This document shows positions 52,609 through 61,471 of a DNA stretch of 64,000 bases, one piece after another. The position numbers and the translations under genes are program-made. The notes under the pieces are model-generated. The model searched no databases. It was given only the letters and a program-made list of their open reading frames with translations, and had not been told where the DNA came from. Each line of letters opens with the position of its first letter. Position 1 is the stretch's first letter. This DNA is from Planctomycetota bacterium (GTDB taxonomy: Bacteria; Planctomycetota; Planctomycetia; Gemmatales; Gemmataceae), in contig VGXS01000001.1 of NCBI GenBank assembly GCA_016873225.1, positions 62,001-126,000 of the forward strand. The letters run 5' to 3'.

Positions 52609-53595
52609 CTAGCGGCTGATCCGCAAGCCTCCGCCCTTCACCGTGGATTCCACCTCGGCGGCGGTCACCCAGGCGAAATCACCGGGAATCGAATGCTTGA
52701 TGGCGCTCATCGCCACGCCCCAATCAAGGCCCTTCTGCGGGTCGTTGTCGAGAAGGCCGTGGATGAGTCCGGCGGCGAAACTGTCGCCGGCGCCCAGGCG
52801 GTCGACAATCTCCACCTTGTAGGACCGGGTGCGCAAGACGCCCTCCCTGCGCCACAGAATGGCGGTCCAGTCGTTGAGCCAAACCAGCGGGTTTTCCCGC
52901 AGGGTGATGGCGATGGTCGGGGTTCCGAACCGCTCGTTCACCCTGGCCGCGGCGGACTCGTAGGTGTCCGCCTTGATCCCGAAAACCTTCTCGATGTCCT
53001 CCTCGGTGGTGATGAGGACATCGCAGAACTCCATCAGCTGGCCCATGCAGGCCCCAGCCTCGGAGGGACTCCAGAGCTTGTTCCGGTAGTTCAGGTCCAT
53101 GGAGACCCTCAGGCCCGCCTTGCGCGCGGCCCGGCAAGCCTCGAGCGTGGCCTCGGCGGCCGACCCCGAAAGCGCCGGCAGGATACCGGTGACATGGAAC
53201 CAGCGGCAACCCGCGAAAACGGCTTGCCAATCCACCATGCCCGGCTTGATGGCGGCGATGGCGGAATTTTTGCGGTCGTACAGCACGCCGCTGGCGCGGG
53301 GCGCGGCGCCGAATTCGAGAAAATACAGTCCCACGCGGTCTTCGGAGGTGAACAGCACATGGGATGTGTCCACACCCGCCTCCCGGGCGTGGTTGGCCAC
53401 CAGCCTGCCCAGCGGGTTGTCCGTGAGCCTGGAAACCCACGAGGTCTTGCGGCCCAGACGGGCCAGACCGACGGCGGTGTTGAGTTCCGCGCCACCGACC
53501 TGCACATCCAGCGAACGGGCCTGCTCAAGCCTGCGGAGGCCCGGAGGCGCCAGCCTGATCATCGACTCGCCGAAAGTCACGCAATCAAAGGCCAT
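52609..53595 (-). CDS. PfkB-family sugar kinase, 2-keto-3-deoxygluconate kinase-like
   Basis: The 328-residue protein has 'VTFGESMIRLAPPGLRRLEQARSLDVQVGGAELNTAVGLARLG', 'RVSMDLNYRNKLWSP' and the signature 'VDRLGAGDSFAAGLIHGLL' with the catalytic Asp of GAGD. The pattern of the first 50 residues is like KdgK, which phosphorylates 2-keto-3-deoxygluconate in Entner-Doudoroff-type sugar-acid breakdown. No other pathway gene is directly adjacent, but a UxaC-like protein lies at 22 kb. Confidence 0.9.
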   Translation of the reverse strand: MAFDCVTFGESMIRLAPPGLRRLEQARSLDVQVGGAELNTAVGLARLGRKTSWVSRLTDNPLGRLVANHAREAGVDTSHVLFTSEDRVGLYFLEFGAAPRASGVLYDRKNSAIAAIKPGMVDWQAVFAGCRWFHVTGILPALSGSAAEATLEACRAARKAGLRVSMDLNYRNKLWSPSEAGACMGQLMEFCDVLITTEEDIEKVFGIKADTYESAAARVNERFGTPTIAITLRENPLVWLNDWTAILWRREGVLRTRSYKVEIVDRLGAGDSFAAGLIHGLLDNDPQKGLDWGVAMSAIKHSIPGDFAWVTAAEVESTVKGGGLRISR

Positions 53596-53706
53596 CGGTC
53601 TTTCCCCTTCCGGATCATCGCGAATTCTCCATTGGAAAGCCGCGGCGCGCGGGAAACAGTTGGATTGATTCTTCCATGTTATTCACGAATCCGCGACCGT
53701 CCCGAG

Positions 53707-54792
53707 TCACTTGGATGGGGGCGGATCGTTTCGGTCCATGGCGTTTTCATAATCAGCCAGTTTCTTGTGCAGGGTGTTGCGGTTGATGCCGAGGCGCTGG
53801 GCCGCCTTCACCTGCACCTGCTCGCAATCGCCCATCACCTGCTCGATGAGTTCCCGCTCGATGTCGCCCACCAGGCGGTCGTGCAGGGCCCCCTCGGGCA
53901 GCGTCTGGATTCCCAGCCTGACAATGTGCCTGACCATCGACGGCAGGTCGGTGCCGCGGACGCGCGACGACGGCGCCGGCTTGTACCGCCTCTCCGAGCG
54001 GCCCGGCAGGCCGATGGCAACGGGGTCGAGCGCCCCGCCCCGGCACAAGACAACGGCTCGGGCCATGTAATTCTCAAGCTCGCGGACATTGCCCGGCCAA
54101 TCGTGCCCCAAGAGCACGGGTTCGACCGCCGGCGTCCATTCCGGGGTATCCACGCGGTTGATCTCGGCATGGCGGCGCATGAAATGCCTGGCCAGGTCGG
54201 GAATGTCGCTTTTCCGTTCCCTCAGGGGCGGCAGGTAAACAGGCACGACATTGAGGCGGTAGTAGAGGTCGTCGCGGAAGTGGCCCGCCTCGACCTCGTC
54301 CTCCAAAAGCTGGTTGGTGGCCGCGACCACGCGGACATCCACCCGGATGGTCTTGCTTTCGCCGACGCGCTCGAACTCGTTCTCCTGCAGCACGCGCAGC
54401 AGCTTCACCTGCAGCTTGGGCGACATGCTCGATATCTCATCAAGGAATATCGTGCCGCCGTGCGCCGCCTCGAACCTGCCCGCCTTGTTCTCGATGGCCC
54501 CCGTGAACGCCCCCTTCACATGCCCGAAAAGCTCGCTTTCAAGCAGGCTCTCGTTCAGCGCCCCGCAGTTCACCCGCACATACGGGCCGTCGGACCGGTT
54601 GGACAGCGTGTGGACCGACTTGGCGATCAGTTCCTTGCCGGTTCCCGTCTCCCCCACGACGAGGACGGTGGCCTGGGTCGGCGCCACGCGCCGGACAAGC
54701 CGGAAAATTCTTGTCATCGCGGGGCCCGATCCGACCACTCCCGGCAGCGGCGCGTCTGGATCACCTGGAACGGCTGGGTGCGGACGATTCAC
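53707..54792 (-). CDS. Sigma-54-dependent transcriptional activator without receiver domain
   Basis: The 361-residue protein has the AAA+ domain nearly at its N-terminus: Walker A GETGTGKE at 47-54, the sigma-54 contact loop GAFTGA at 94-99, and Walker B GGTIFLDE at 112-119, then 'PGNVRELENYMARAVVL' and a Fis-type helix-turn-helix, 'QVQVKAAQRLGINRNTLHKKLADYE'. No receiver, PAS or GAF domain precedes it, so activity is probably constitutive or controlled in trans. GTG 54792 overlaps the stop of the sigma-70-like gene (GTGA). Targets are unknown. Confidence 0.9.
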   Translation of the reverse strand: MNRPHPAVPGDPDAPLPGVVGSGPAMTRIFRLVRRVAPTQATVLVVGETGTGKELIAKSVHTLSNRSDGPYVRVNCGALNESLLESELFGHVKGAFTGAIENKAGRFEAAHGGTIFLDEISSMSPKLQVKLLRVLQENEFERVGESKTIRVDVRVVAATNQLLEDEVEAGHFRDDLYYRLNVVPVYLPPLRERKSDIPDLARHFMRRHAEINRVDTPEWTPAVEPVLLGHDWPGNVRELENYMARAVVLCRGGALDPVAIGLPGRSERRYKPAPSSRVRGTDLPSMVRHIVRLGIQTLPEGALHDRLVGDIERELIEQVMGDCEQVQVKAAQRLGINRNTLHKKLADYENAMDRNDPPPSK

Positions 54793-55658
54793 GCGCTCGC
54801 CACCTTTCGTGCCGGGGGTTGTCCGCCCGCGACGGTGCCAAGGCATCGAACCAGGGCGATGTGCAGCGCCTCGACGATGGCCTCCCGCGGGGATTCCAGG
54901 CATCCGTCGATGCGGTCGACCAGCGCCGTGAAGCTTTCCTGGATCCGGGCCAATTCACGCGAAACGGTGGACTCGGTGGTCGCGAGCGCCACGGCCGCCT
55001 CCTTCTGGTTGAGTCCATGGCGGAACCGCAAGTCGGCCAGAGCCCGTTGGCGGTCGGTCAGCGTGACAAACCAGGCATCGAGGGCCTCGTTGGCATCGAA
55101 AGCGCCACCCAGGTCTTCACCAGCGACGGCAACGGGAGGGCCGGGCCAATCATCCTCATGGTCCAGCGGAAAAGGCGAGCGGCCCCTGCGGCGCAACTTG
55201 TCGACGCAAAGATTGCGGAAGGTGGCGACCATCCATGGCACCAAAGGCTGGCGACCGGTGTACGAGTGAAGGCGACCGGGGCCGCTGGCACCCGCCAGCA
55301 ACTGCCCCCAAAATTCGTCAATGGCCTCCTGACGGGCCGATTCGTCCCTCGGGAAGGCCCGCAACGCCTTGGCGGCCAACCGTTCGGTGAGAAAACGCCC
55401 CTCGCGGGCGACCGTGGCGCCAACCAGATGCCCCCAAGCCCTGTCACGGGTGGACCGGCCCTCGGGATCGTCCCAGAGACAGGCCCGGGCCAGCCACCAA
55501 TCGGCAAGATGAAAGTTGCCGCCGGAGGAATCGGCAGGATGGGAGATTTTTTGGTGGGTTTGGGCCAGGGATTGGGCCATGTAAGCCCGGGAAAGGGGGA
55601 GGCCGGGCCACAAAACGCGGCCGGCGTGAAACAGTCGGCTCTCGGATGGTAGCTGCAT
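54789..55658 (-). CDS. Sigma-70 family (ECF-like) RNA polymerase sigma factor
   Basis: The ~289-residue protein has a region-2-like stretch 'EAIDEFWGQLLAGASG...VPWMVATFRNLCVDKLRRRGR' and a region 4 'LTDRQRALADLRFRHGLNQKEAAVALATTESTVSRELARIQESF' containing a helix-turn-helix. The N-terminal ~110 residues are not part of the usual sigma fold. ATG 55658 is one candidate start. The frame is open to 55739 and the ribosome-binding site is weak. It is translationally coupled to the sigma-54 activator downstream, which is an unusual pairing. Confidence 0.82.
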   Translation of the reverse strand: MQLPSESRLFHAGRVLWPGLPLSRAYMAQSLAQTHQKISHPADSSGGNFHLADWWLARACLWDDPEGRSTRDRAWGHLVGATVAREGRFLTERLAAKALRAFPRDESARQEAIDEFWGQLLAGASGPGRLHSYTGRQPLVPWMVATFRNLCVDKLRRRGRSPFPLDHEDDWPGPPVAVAGEDLGGAFDANEALDAWFVTLTDRQRALADLRFRHGLNQKEAAVALATTESTVSRELARIQESFTALVDRIDGCLESPREAIVEALHIALVRCLGTVAGGQPPARKVASA

Positions 55659-55921
55659 CGAGAGCGAGGCTCTCCAGGCTGGACCAACGGGAAATCTTGG
55701 AAAGGCGCGATTGATTATCACCGCATGCGGCGGATCCAACCCTCCCGGTGCCCTCCCATCAATCTATCGCCAGGACGACGCGGCCGCCATGGTCCTTGTG
55801 CCCGAGGAACTCCTTTGCCTTCACGCCATGCTGTGAAGTAGGATAGCTCCAACAGATCGCACCTTGCCGGTGTTTTCCCAAAAGGAAAGCTGGCGGTGCC
55901 GAAACATGGGAGTTCCTCCTC

Positions 55922-58546
55922 ATGAGCAAATTCAAGCAGCAATGCCCGGGTTGCGAAGAGTTGATCACGCTTGACACCTCGCTCGTCGGCAAGAAATTCA
56001 CCTGCAAGAAGTGTCAGTTCCGCTTTGTCGTCGAGGATCCGGCCAACCAGTCGGACGACGATGAGGATGACGCGCCGGAAGAACCTGCTTCGAAGAAAAA
56101 AGGCAAGAAGGGCGACAACAACACCACCTTGCTGCTGGCCGCGGGGGGCGGCGGGGTTGGCCTGATCGTCGCCGGGGTGGTTTTGTATTTTGTGCTCTTT
56201 TCCGGCGGAGGCAGTCCCCCGCCCGCGCCGCAACCTGTTAACCAGCAGGCCAAGGCCAATCCCCCCGGCGTGGTTCCCCCGCCGGGAACCGAAGGGGGCG
56301 CTCCGGGCGCCAATCAAAATCCGGGCGGACCGGGTATGCCCAATCCGATGGAGGGCGGTGTTGCAAAAGAGGGTGGACCGCAAGGCCAACCGGCCGTTGA
56401 CGGCAAGCCGGCGCCAAGAAATGTCGGCGCCGTGAGGATCGCCAACGACACGGGCCTTGACCCGGCCAATTTCCTGCCAGCCGACACCCAGGCGGCGCTT
56501 GCCGTGCACCTCGACCGGGCCCGGTCGGGGCCCCTCGGAGCGATCCTCTTCAACATGCCGGGAACGCTTGATCTCAACGCGATTTCCCAGGCCTGGGGCC
56601 TTGATGCCGGCTCCATTCAGCAGGTTGCCGTGGGCATGAACCTCGAGGCTCCATGGACCCTTTGCGTCTTCAAGTTTCACGCCCCCGTCACCACCGAGCA
56701 ATTTGCGACGCTTTGGAAGGCCCAGCCAGTCAAGGTTGGCGGCGGCCGAGATGGCAAGGACACCATCCATGTGCTTGGTATCGACCTCGACACAAGCACG
56801 AACCTGGCGGCGAGGCTTTCATTCTTGATGACGCCCTCCCGTCGCCCGACGGCACCCCTGGCCTTCTATCACTACGACCCGCACACCGTGGTGCTGGCCG
56901 ACCGCTCACGCCTTGAAACCTATGTGAAGAATGACATCGCGGGCCTCAAGCTGGATGCCCCGCCGCCCGCCGCCAAGCCGACCGCCGGCGTGGGTGGTTC
57001 GCCCGTCGGCGCGCCGCCCGGCATGCCACCCGGACTGCCTCCGGGCGCCGGTTCTCCAGGCGGAGAGGGGGCCCCCGGTGGAGCGCCTCCCGCCGATGAC
57101 ATGCCGCCTCCTCCCCCACCCCGATTCCTGAACCTGCCCCAAGCCGCCATGGAAGCTCTCAATGGCGTGGAATCGCTCACCCTGGATCCACAAGTCACCT
57201 TTTACGCAAGCCCGGAGGCGCTGAGAAATCCCCTGCTGCATCCATCCCTCAAGGATGGATTCGTCAAGCGGATGATGACGGGCGACCTGCTGATCCTTGG
57301 CGTGCTGAAACCCGAGACATTGTCGCTGGCCGCCAGCCTCCACCAATTCCAGCCGGATTCCGTGAGCATGGCCGTCTTCACGGGAATGGAGAACCCGCCG
57401 CAGGTGTTTGGCGGGATACTTACCGCGGCGCTGAAGTTCATGCTCCGCAACTCCCGACTTGATGTGAGCATCGCCGGCGCCCCGGGTGGAAATGCCGGTG
57501 GTATTCCCGGTGGCCCCGCTCCCGGCGGATTGCCCCCCGCCGGACCTGGCGGTCCAGACGGTGGCGAAGGGGTTGGTGGCTTTGTCGCTCCCGGCGGTTC
57601 GGCGCCGGGGGGCGCTGGCGGCGATGGCTCGGCAACCGGTGCCGGGCGCAATGGCACCATCAGCTTCAACGCCAGGAAAACCGGGGGCGAACTCCGCGTT
57701 GAGCTGAAGCGAGTGCCCCCGGAAGCATTCAACGGCATGATGGAATACATTCGCGGCGTCATCGTTCAAGGCCGCGGCATGGCGGAAACATTCCAGCCTC
57801 GAAACGGCATCATGGAACTGGCCAACGCCCTGCGGCGCTACTCGGGTGAAAAGCAGGGTTTCCCAAGGGGAACCATCGGCACCGACCGCCCCGACCTCCG
57901 TTTGAGCTGGTTTGTCGATGTGCTGCCTTACCTGGCCGGCACCGACTATGCCGGATTGGCCAAGCCCCTTGTGGACAAGGGGCTTTCATGGCGCGACAGG
58001 GAATTTGAAACCGTCGCCGCGCTGCATATTCCCGCCTTCGTCAACACGGCAACCGCGACGAACACCCCGCGGGTCCAACTCACTTCGGTTCGCGAGTCGC
58101 TTGGCGCCACCCACTTTGTCGGCATCTCCGGGTTGGGCCTCGACAGTCCATCCTTCGGCGTGGGCTCCGATACCGGCAAGTTCGGGGTTTTCGGTTACGA
58201 CCGCGCGACCAAAATCACCGATATCAAGGACGGTCCGGAAAACACGATCGCCGTGATCCAGGTGCCAAGCACCTCGCAGGGTCCCTGGGTGGCCGGGGGA
58301 GGCAGCACCGTTCGGGGCGTGCCGGAAGGAGCCAACCCGGTTGAATCATTCGTATCCGGCGAATTCGAGAATCCGGCGACCAAGAAAAAAGAGAAGGGAA
58401 CCATGGCCATCATGGCCGATGGCCGCATCCGCTTCATTCCCGCCACGATCAAGCCCGAGACATTCCGCGCCCTGTGCACGATCGCCGGGGGAGAAAAAAT
58501 CGAAAAGCTCGACGCGGAAGCCCCGCTTGTTCCCGGCGGAAAGTGA
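55922..58546 (+). CDS. Zinc-ribbon, single-TM protein with DUF1559-like C-terminal domain
   Basis: The 874-residue protein starts with an MJ0042-type zinc ribbon (Cys8, Cys11, Cys28, Cys31), an acidic/lysine-rich linker, and one transmembrane helix near residues 77-95. The rest is exported. Two low-complexity regions rich in Gly/Pro (around 100-155 and 360-400) alternate with beta-type domains. The C-terminus ('LSWFVDVLPYLAGTDYAGLAKPLVDKGLSWRDREF', then 'VGISGLGLDS', 'DIKDGPENTIAVIQV') looks like the DUF1559 fold of planctomycetal pseudopilin-like proteins. The role is unknown. The gene stands alone, divergent from the sigma factor gene. Confidence 0.83.
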   Translation: MSKFKQQCPGCEELITLDTSLVGKKFTCKKCQFRFVVEDPANQSDDDEDDAPEEPASKKKGKKGDNNTTLLLAAGGGGVGLIVAGVVLYFVLFSGGGSPPPAPQPVNQQAKANPPGVVPPPGTEGGAPGANQNPGGPGMPNPMEGGVAKEGGPQGQPAVDGKPAPRNVGAVRIANDTGLDPANFLPADTQAALAVHLDRARSGPLGAILFNMPGTLDLNAISQAWGLDAGSIQQVAVGMNLEAPWTLCVFKFHAPVTTEQFATLWKAQPVKVGGGRDGKDTIHVLGIDLDTSTNLAARLSFLMTPSRRPTAPLAFYHYDPHTVVLADRSRLETYVKNDIAGLKLDAPPPAAKPTAGVGGSPVGAPPGMPPGLPPGAGSPGGEGAPGGAPPADDMPPPPPPRFLNLPQAAMEALNGVESLTLDPQVTFYASPEALRNPLLHPSLKDGFVKRMMTGDLLILGVLKPETLSLAASLHQFQPDSVSMAVFTGMENPPQVFGGILTAALKFMLRNSRLDVSIAGAPGGNAGGIPGGPAPGGLPPAGPGGPDGGEGVGGFVAPGGSAPGGAGGDGSATGAGRNGTISFNARKTGGELRVELKRVPPEAFNGMMEYIRGVIVQGRGMAETFQPRNGIMELANALRRYSGEKQGFPRGTIGTDRPDLRLSWFVDVLPYLAGTDYAGLAKPLVDKGLSWRDREFETVAALHIPAFVNTATATNTPRVQLTSVRESLGATHFVGISGLGLDSPSFGVGSDTGKFGVFGYDRATKITDIKDGPENTIAVIQVPSTSQGPWVAGGGSTVRGVPEGANPVESFVSGEFENPATKKKEKGTMAIMADGRIRFIPATIKPETFRALCTIAGGEKIEKLDAEAPLVPGGK

Positions 58547-58569
58547 TCGGTCTCCGCACTTAGCGATTC

Positions 58570-58601
58570 AGCCGTGGGCTTGCGCGGGCAAGCCCGCGGC
58601 T
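58570..58601. terminator. Hairpin between convergent genes
   Basis: AGCCGTGGGCTTG (58570-58582) pairs with CAAGCCCGCGGCT (58589-58601), with one G-U pair and a 6-nt loop. It sits between the stops of the zinc-ribbon gene and the PII gene. There is no T run on either side. Confidence 0.5.
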
Positions 58602-58610
58602 GCCAAGGCC

Positions 58611-58952
58611 TCAGAATTCCCCTTCCCAGATGGTTGGAACCACAAACACCTTGCCGTCGCCGATGCGCCCGGTTCGCGCCGCCCTGACGGCCCGCTCCGA
58701 GACCTCGTCTACCCAGTCGGCCGGAACCGCCAGCGAAATTTCGACCTTGGGCAGGAATGCCATGCTGTACTCACCGCCCAGGTAGCGGTCGAGGTATCCC
58801 TTTTGGCGGCTGTAACCCTTCACCTCGCGGACCACGCAGCCGGAAAGCCCTTCAGGTCCCAGCTTGTCGGTGATGGCCTGGAGCACCGCTTCGGCCCTGA
58901 ACGGCCGCACGACCACCGTGACTTGCCGCCAGGCGGGCCTGCCGGGGCTCAT
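58611..58952 (-). CDS. PII family signalling protein (GlnB/GlnK-like)
   Basis: The 113-residue protein has the PII ferredoxin-like fold: 'VVVRPFRAEAVLQAITDKL', the T-loop 'VKGYSRQKGYLDRYLGGEYSMAFLPKVEIS' with Tyr62 at the position of the uridylylated Tyr51, and 'RTGRIGDGKVFVVP', which matches the ATP-binding loop. ATG 58952 overlaps the stop of pyruvate kinase (ATGA). The coupling suggests that this PII paralogue senses 2-oxoglutarate/energy in connection with carbon metabolism rather than ammonium transport. No amtB is nearby. Confidence 0.9.
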   Translation of the reverse strand: MSPGRPAWRQVTVVVRPFRAEAVLQAITDKLGPEGLSGCVVREVKGYSRQKGYLDRYLGGEYSMAFLPKVEISLAVPADWVDEVSERAVRAARTGRIGDGKVFVVPTIWEGEF

Positions 58953-60376
58953 AGCGGCAGCACCGTGAGGGATGGTTCGAGCTTTCCCAGGCCCGAAAGA
59001 AGCAGGAGATGCTGTCCCGGCTCGACGAGGCCCAGCGCCAAGGCGTGATGCCGGGCCGTCGCCTTGGGCCGGTCGAACTCCTCCTGGGTGATCACCCTCG
59101 GAATGACACCCCACAGCAGGCTCATCCTCCGGGCGACCCGCTCGTCGGTGGTGAGGGCCACGATCGGGGCCGACGGACGGGTGCTGCTGATGATGGCGGC
59201 AGAGGTTCCGCCCTTGCTGCGCACCATGATGGCCCTCACACGCAGGTCCTGGCTCAGTTGCGCCGTCGACCGACCGATGGCCCTCCGCAGCGAAACGGCA
59301 TGCATGCGGTCGGCGATGTCTCCACGGGCCGCCGGTTGCCGGAACCCCGTCTCCAGCGATTGCCAGGCCTCCACCTTCCGGCAGATTCGGTCCATGGTCC
59401 TGACGGTGTCGATGGGATACTGTCCGCGGGCCGTTTCGGCCGAAAGCATGACGGCGTCGGCCCCGGCAAACACCGCGGTTGAGACATCAGACGCCTCGGC
59501 GCGGGTTGGCCTCGGCTGCGAAACCATTGATTCAAGCATTTGAGTGGCCACGATCACAGGCTTGGACTTGGCGCGCGCCTTCTCGATGATGTCGGCCTGG
59601 ATGATCGGCACCATCTCAAGGGGCATCTCGACCCCGAGGTCGCCACGCGCCACCATCACCCCGTCGGCGGCCTCGAGGATGCCGTCGAGCGATTCGATCG
59701 CCTCGGGCTTTTCGATCTTGGCGATGATGGGCGTGCTTCGGCCCGCCGCGTCGATCACCTTGCGAAGGTCCACGATGTCACCCGGCCGGCGGACAAACGA
59801 CAGCGCCAGCAGGTCGACCCCCTGCTTGAGCAGGAAATCGGCGTCTTCCTTGTCCTTGGAGGTGAGAGCCGCGGTTGACAGGTTCGATCCCGGAAGGTTC
59901 ATCCCCTTCTTGTCGCCCAGGGTGCCGCCATGGATCACCCGGCAATGAACCTCGCTTCCCTCGACGCGCAGGACGCGCAGCTCCAAAAGCCCGTCATCGA
60001 GCAGGATCCGCGCATCGGGACGCACATCCTGGTGAAGGTTGGCGTATTGCGAGGGAACAACCAAATCCGATCCGGGAACATCACGGGTGGTCACGACGAT
60101 TTCGGCGCCCGCCTTCAGGACAACCGACCCGCCGGGAAACAAACCGACCCGTATCTTCGGGCCGCACAAGTCACCAAGGATGGCGATGTGCTTCCGGGTC
60201 TGGTGCCCCAGTTGCCGGATACGGTTGATCACCTCGAGGTGCTGCTCTTGCGTTCCGTGCGACAGGTTCAGCCGGAAAACATTGACGCCGGCTTCCACCA
60301 GCGCGGCAAGCATGCCGGGTTCCCGGCTGGCGGGGCCAACGGTGGCGACGATGCGCGTGCGGCGGTCGTGAACCAT
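58949..60376 (-). CDS. pyk: Pyruvate kinase
   Basis: The 475-residue protein begins 'RRTRIVATVGPASREPGMLAALVEAGVNVFRLNLSHG', with the substrate-binding region 'IIAKIEKPEAIESLDGILEAADGVMVARGDLGVEMP', 'VATQMLESMVSQPRPTRAEASDVSTAVFAGADAVMLSAETA' (in blocks) and a C-terminal regulatory domain. It converts phosphoenolpyruvate and ADP to pyruvate and ATP. AGGAGG precedes ATG 60376; a longer upstream frame is not needed. It lies 61 bp after the rraA-like stop and is coupled to the PII gene. Confidence 0.97.
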   Translation of the reverse strand: MVHDRRTRIVATVGPASREPGMLAALVEAGVNVFRLNLSHGTQEQHLEVINRIRQLGHQTRKHIAILGDLCGPKIRVGLFPGGSVVLKAGAEIVVTTRDVPGSDLVVPSQYANLHQDVRPDARILLDDGLLELRVLRVEGSEVHCRVIHGGTLGDKKGMNLPGSNLSTAALTSKDKEDADFLLKQGVDLLALSFVRRPGDIVDLRKVIDAAGRSTPIIAKIEKPEAIESLDGILEAADGVMVARGDLGVEMPLEMVPIIQADIIEKARAKSKPVIVATQMLESMVSQPRPTRAEASDVSTAVFAGADAVMLSAETARGQYPIDTVRTMDRICRKVEAWQSLETGFRQPAARGDIADRMHAVSLRRAIGRSTAQLSQDLRVRAIMVRSKGGTSAAIISSTRPSAPIVALTTDERVARRMSLLWGVIPRVITQEEFDRPKATARHHALALGLVEPGQHLLLLSGLGKLEPSLTVLPL

Positions 60377-60437
60377 GACTGGCCCTCCTGGGCGGGGAGA
60401 GGAGGCAAGGATAAGCTGTGGACTACCTGTCGGCGGG

Positions 60438-61166
60438 TCAAGGGCGCTTCGAAACGAAAGCCGAAAGCCTGGCACCAATTTCACGGATTTGGCGGCCGCA
60501 TTCCTTCCGAGCTGCGGCGAATTGCGCCACTTTCGGTGAATCGGTTCCCTTGAGGTAATCAAGGATCACGGCTTCGGCCATCATGAAGGCATCGCATTCC
60601 CGCTCGAGCACCGGCGCGATTTCGGGCGGAACCACCGTCAGGCCGTTGCGGTCGCCATGAAGGAGATCGCCCGGACGGATGACAAGCCCGCAAACGCGCA
60701 CGGGAATGCCCAACTGAGGAAAGTGGCAGTAGCCGTGGGCGCCCTGGGTTCCCGTGACAAAGCAAGGAAAGCGCAGGGGTTCCACCATTTGGATGTCGCG
60801 GCCGGTGCCCGATGTCACCAGACCAACCGCTCCGAAGCGCTGGTAGGTCGTGCAGAGGATTTCCCCGAATGTGGCGGCTGCTGGCGGATCGTCGAGGTCC
60901 TGGAACACCACGACGGCCGGGCCGGGCAGATTTGCGAAGGTTTCCAACTGTTCCTCGATGCCGCCATAGGCCGCTCCGTCGGGGGGCGGCATGGCGGAGC
61001 GGAATGTCGCGGTGGTGGCGTATCCGACCATGGAGGGCAACCCGGGGAAACAGGCCTGAAGCCGTGAATCGGCATAGCCGGAGGCCTTCGACCTGAGCCC
61101 CGCCAACTCGATCACATTGCAGACCGTGGGCGTATCGAATCGAGCCAACCCCTTGAGGTCAATCAT
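60438..61166 (-). CDS. RraA-like / HMG aldolase family protein
   Basis: The ~242-residue protein has 'RFDTPTVCNVIELAGLRS', 'PAVVVFQDLDDPPAAATFGEILCTTYQRFGAVGLVTSGTGRDIQMV' and 'IRPGDLLHGDRNGLTVVPPEIAPVLERECDAF', the conserved GD...D/G-T-x-R-D region of RraA and 4-hydroxy-4-methyl-2-oxoglutarate aldolases. Metal-binding residues in GTGRDI and DGD-type positions suggest an aldolase that yields pyruvate, which fits its place before pyk. ATG 61166 has GGA 8 nt upstream; 61172 is an alternative. It is the first gene of the rraA-pyk-PII group. Confidence 0.87.
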   Translation of the reverse strand: MIDLKGLARFDTPTVCNVIELAGLRSKASGYADSRLQACFPGLPSMVGYATTATFRSAMPPPDGAAYGGIEEQLETFANLPGPAVVVFQDLDDPPAAATFGEILCTTYQRFGAVGLVTSGTGRDIQMVEPLRFPCFVTGTQGAHGYCHFPQLGIPVRVCGLVIRPGDLLHGDRNGLTVVPPEIAPVLERECDAFMMAEAVILDYLKGTDSPKVAQFAAARKECGRQIREIGARLSAFVSKRP

Positions 61167-61226
61167 GGCCATCGTCCTTTCGTGATTTGTCTTGTCGGCG
61201 GGCCGGACTCGCCCAACAATAACAAC

Positions 61227-61463
61227 ATGAAGGGCTTTCTGCTTGTTTACCTGATCTTTTCAATCGGTTGGCTGGTGCTTGCCGTGGCTCTCCTGATCGG
61301 CTTGGTCGACCCGAACCTGCCGGGCGCCAGCTTTGAGTGGGACGGCCAGATGATTTCCGCCGGTTGGCTGGCCCTGATGCTTGGGCTGTACAACCTGGCC
61401 CGGTGGTACAGCCGGTGGAGTTTCTCGGAAATGCGGCGGCAGGAATCCGGATTTAACCGTTGA
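61227..61463 (+). CDS. Small membrane protein, two TM segments
   Basis: The 78-residue protein reads 'MKGFLLVYLIFSIGWLVLAVALLIGL', then a short loop, then 'MISAGWLALMLGLYNLARWYSRWSF' and a basic tail, 'EMRRQESGFNR'. Two hydrophobic segments are clear. No family is recognised. There is no strong ribosome-binding site before ATG 61227 and an earlier GTG at 61182 could be used. It lies 8 bp before the next gene and is probably co-transcribed with it. Confidence 0.62.
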   Translation: MKGFLLVYLIFSIGWLVLAVALLIGLVDPNLPGASFEWDGQMISAGWLALMLGLYNLARWYSRWSFSEMRRQESGFNR

Positions 61464-61471
61464 GGTGCGCC

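Noticed and set aside
50824-55269. A very long open frame on the plus strand (nearly 1500 codons)
   Set aside because: It lies antisense to five recognisable genes (OPT transporter, purM, sugar kinase, sigma-54 activator, sigma factor). High-GC codon bias leaves the opposite frame open. The translation is low-complexity, matches no family, and has no ribosome-binding site.
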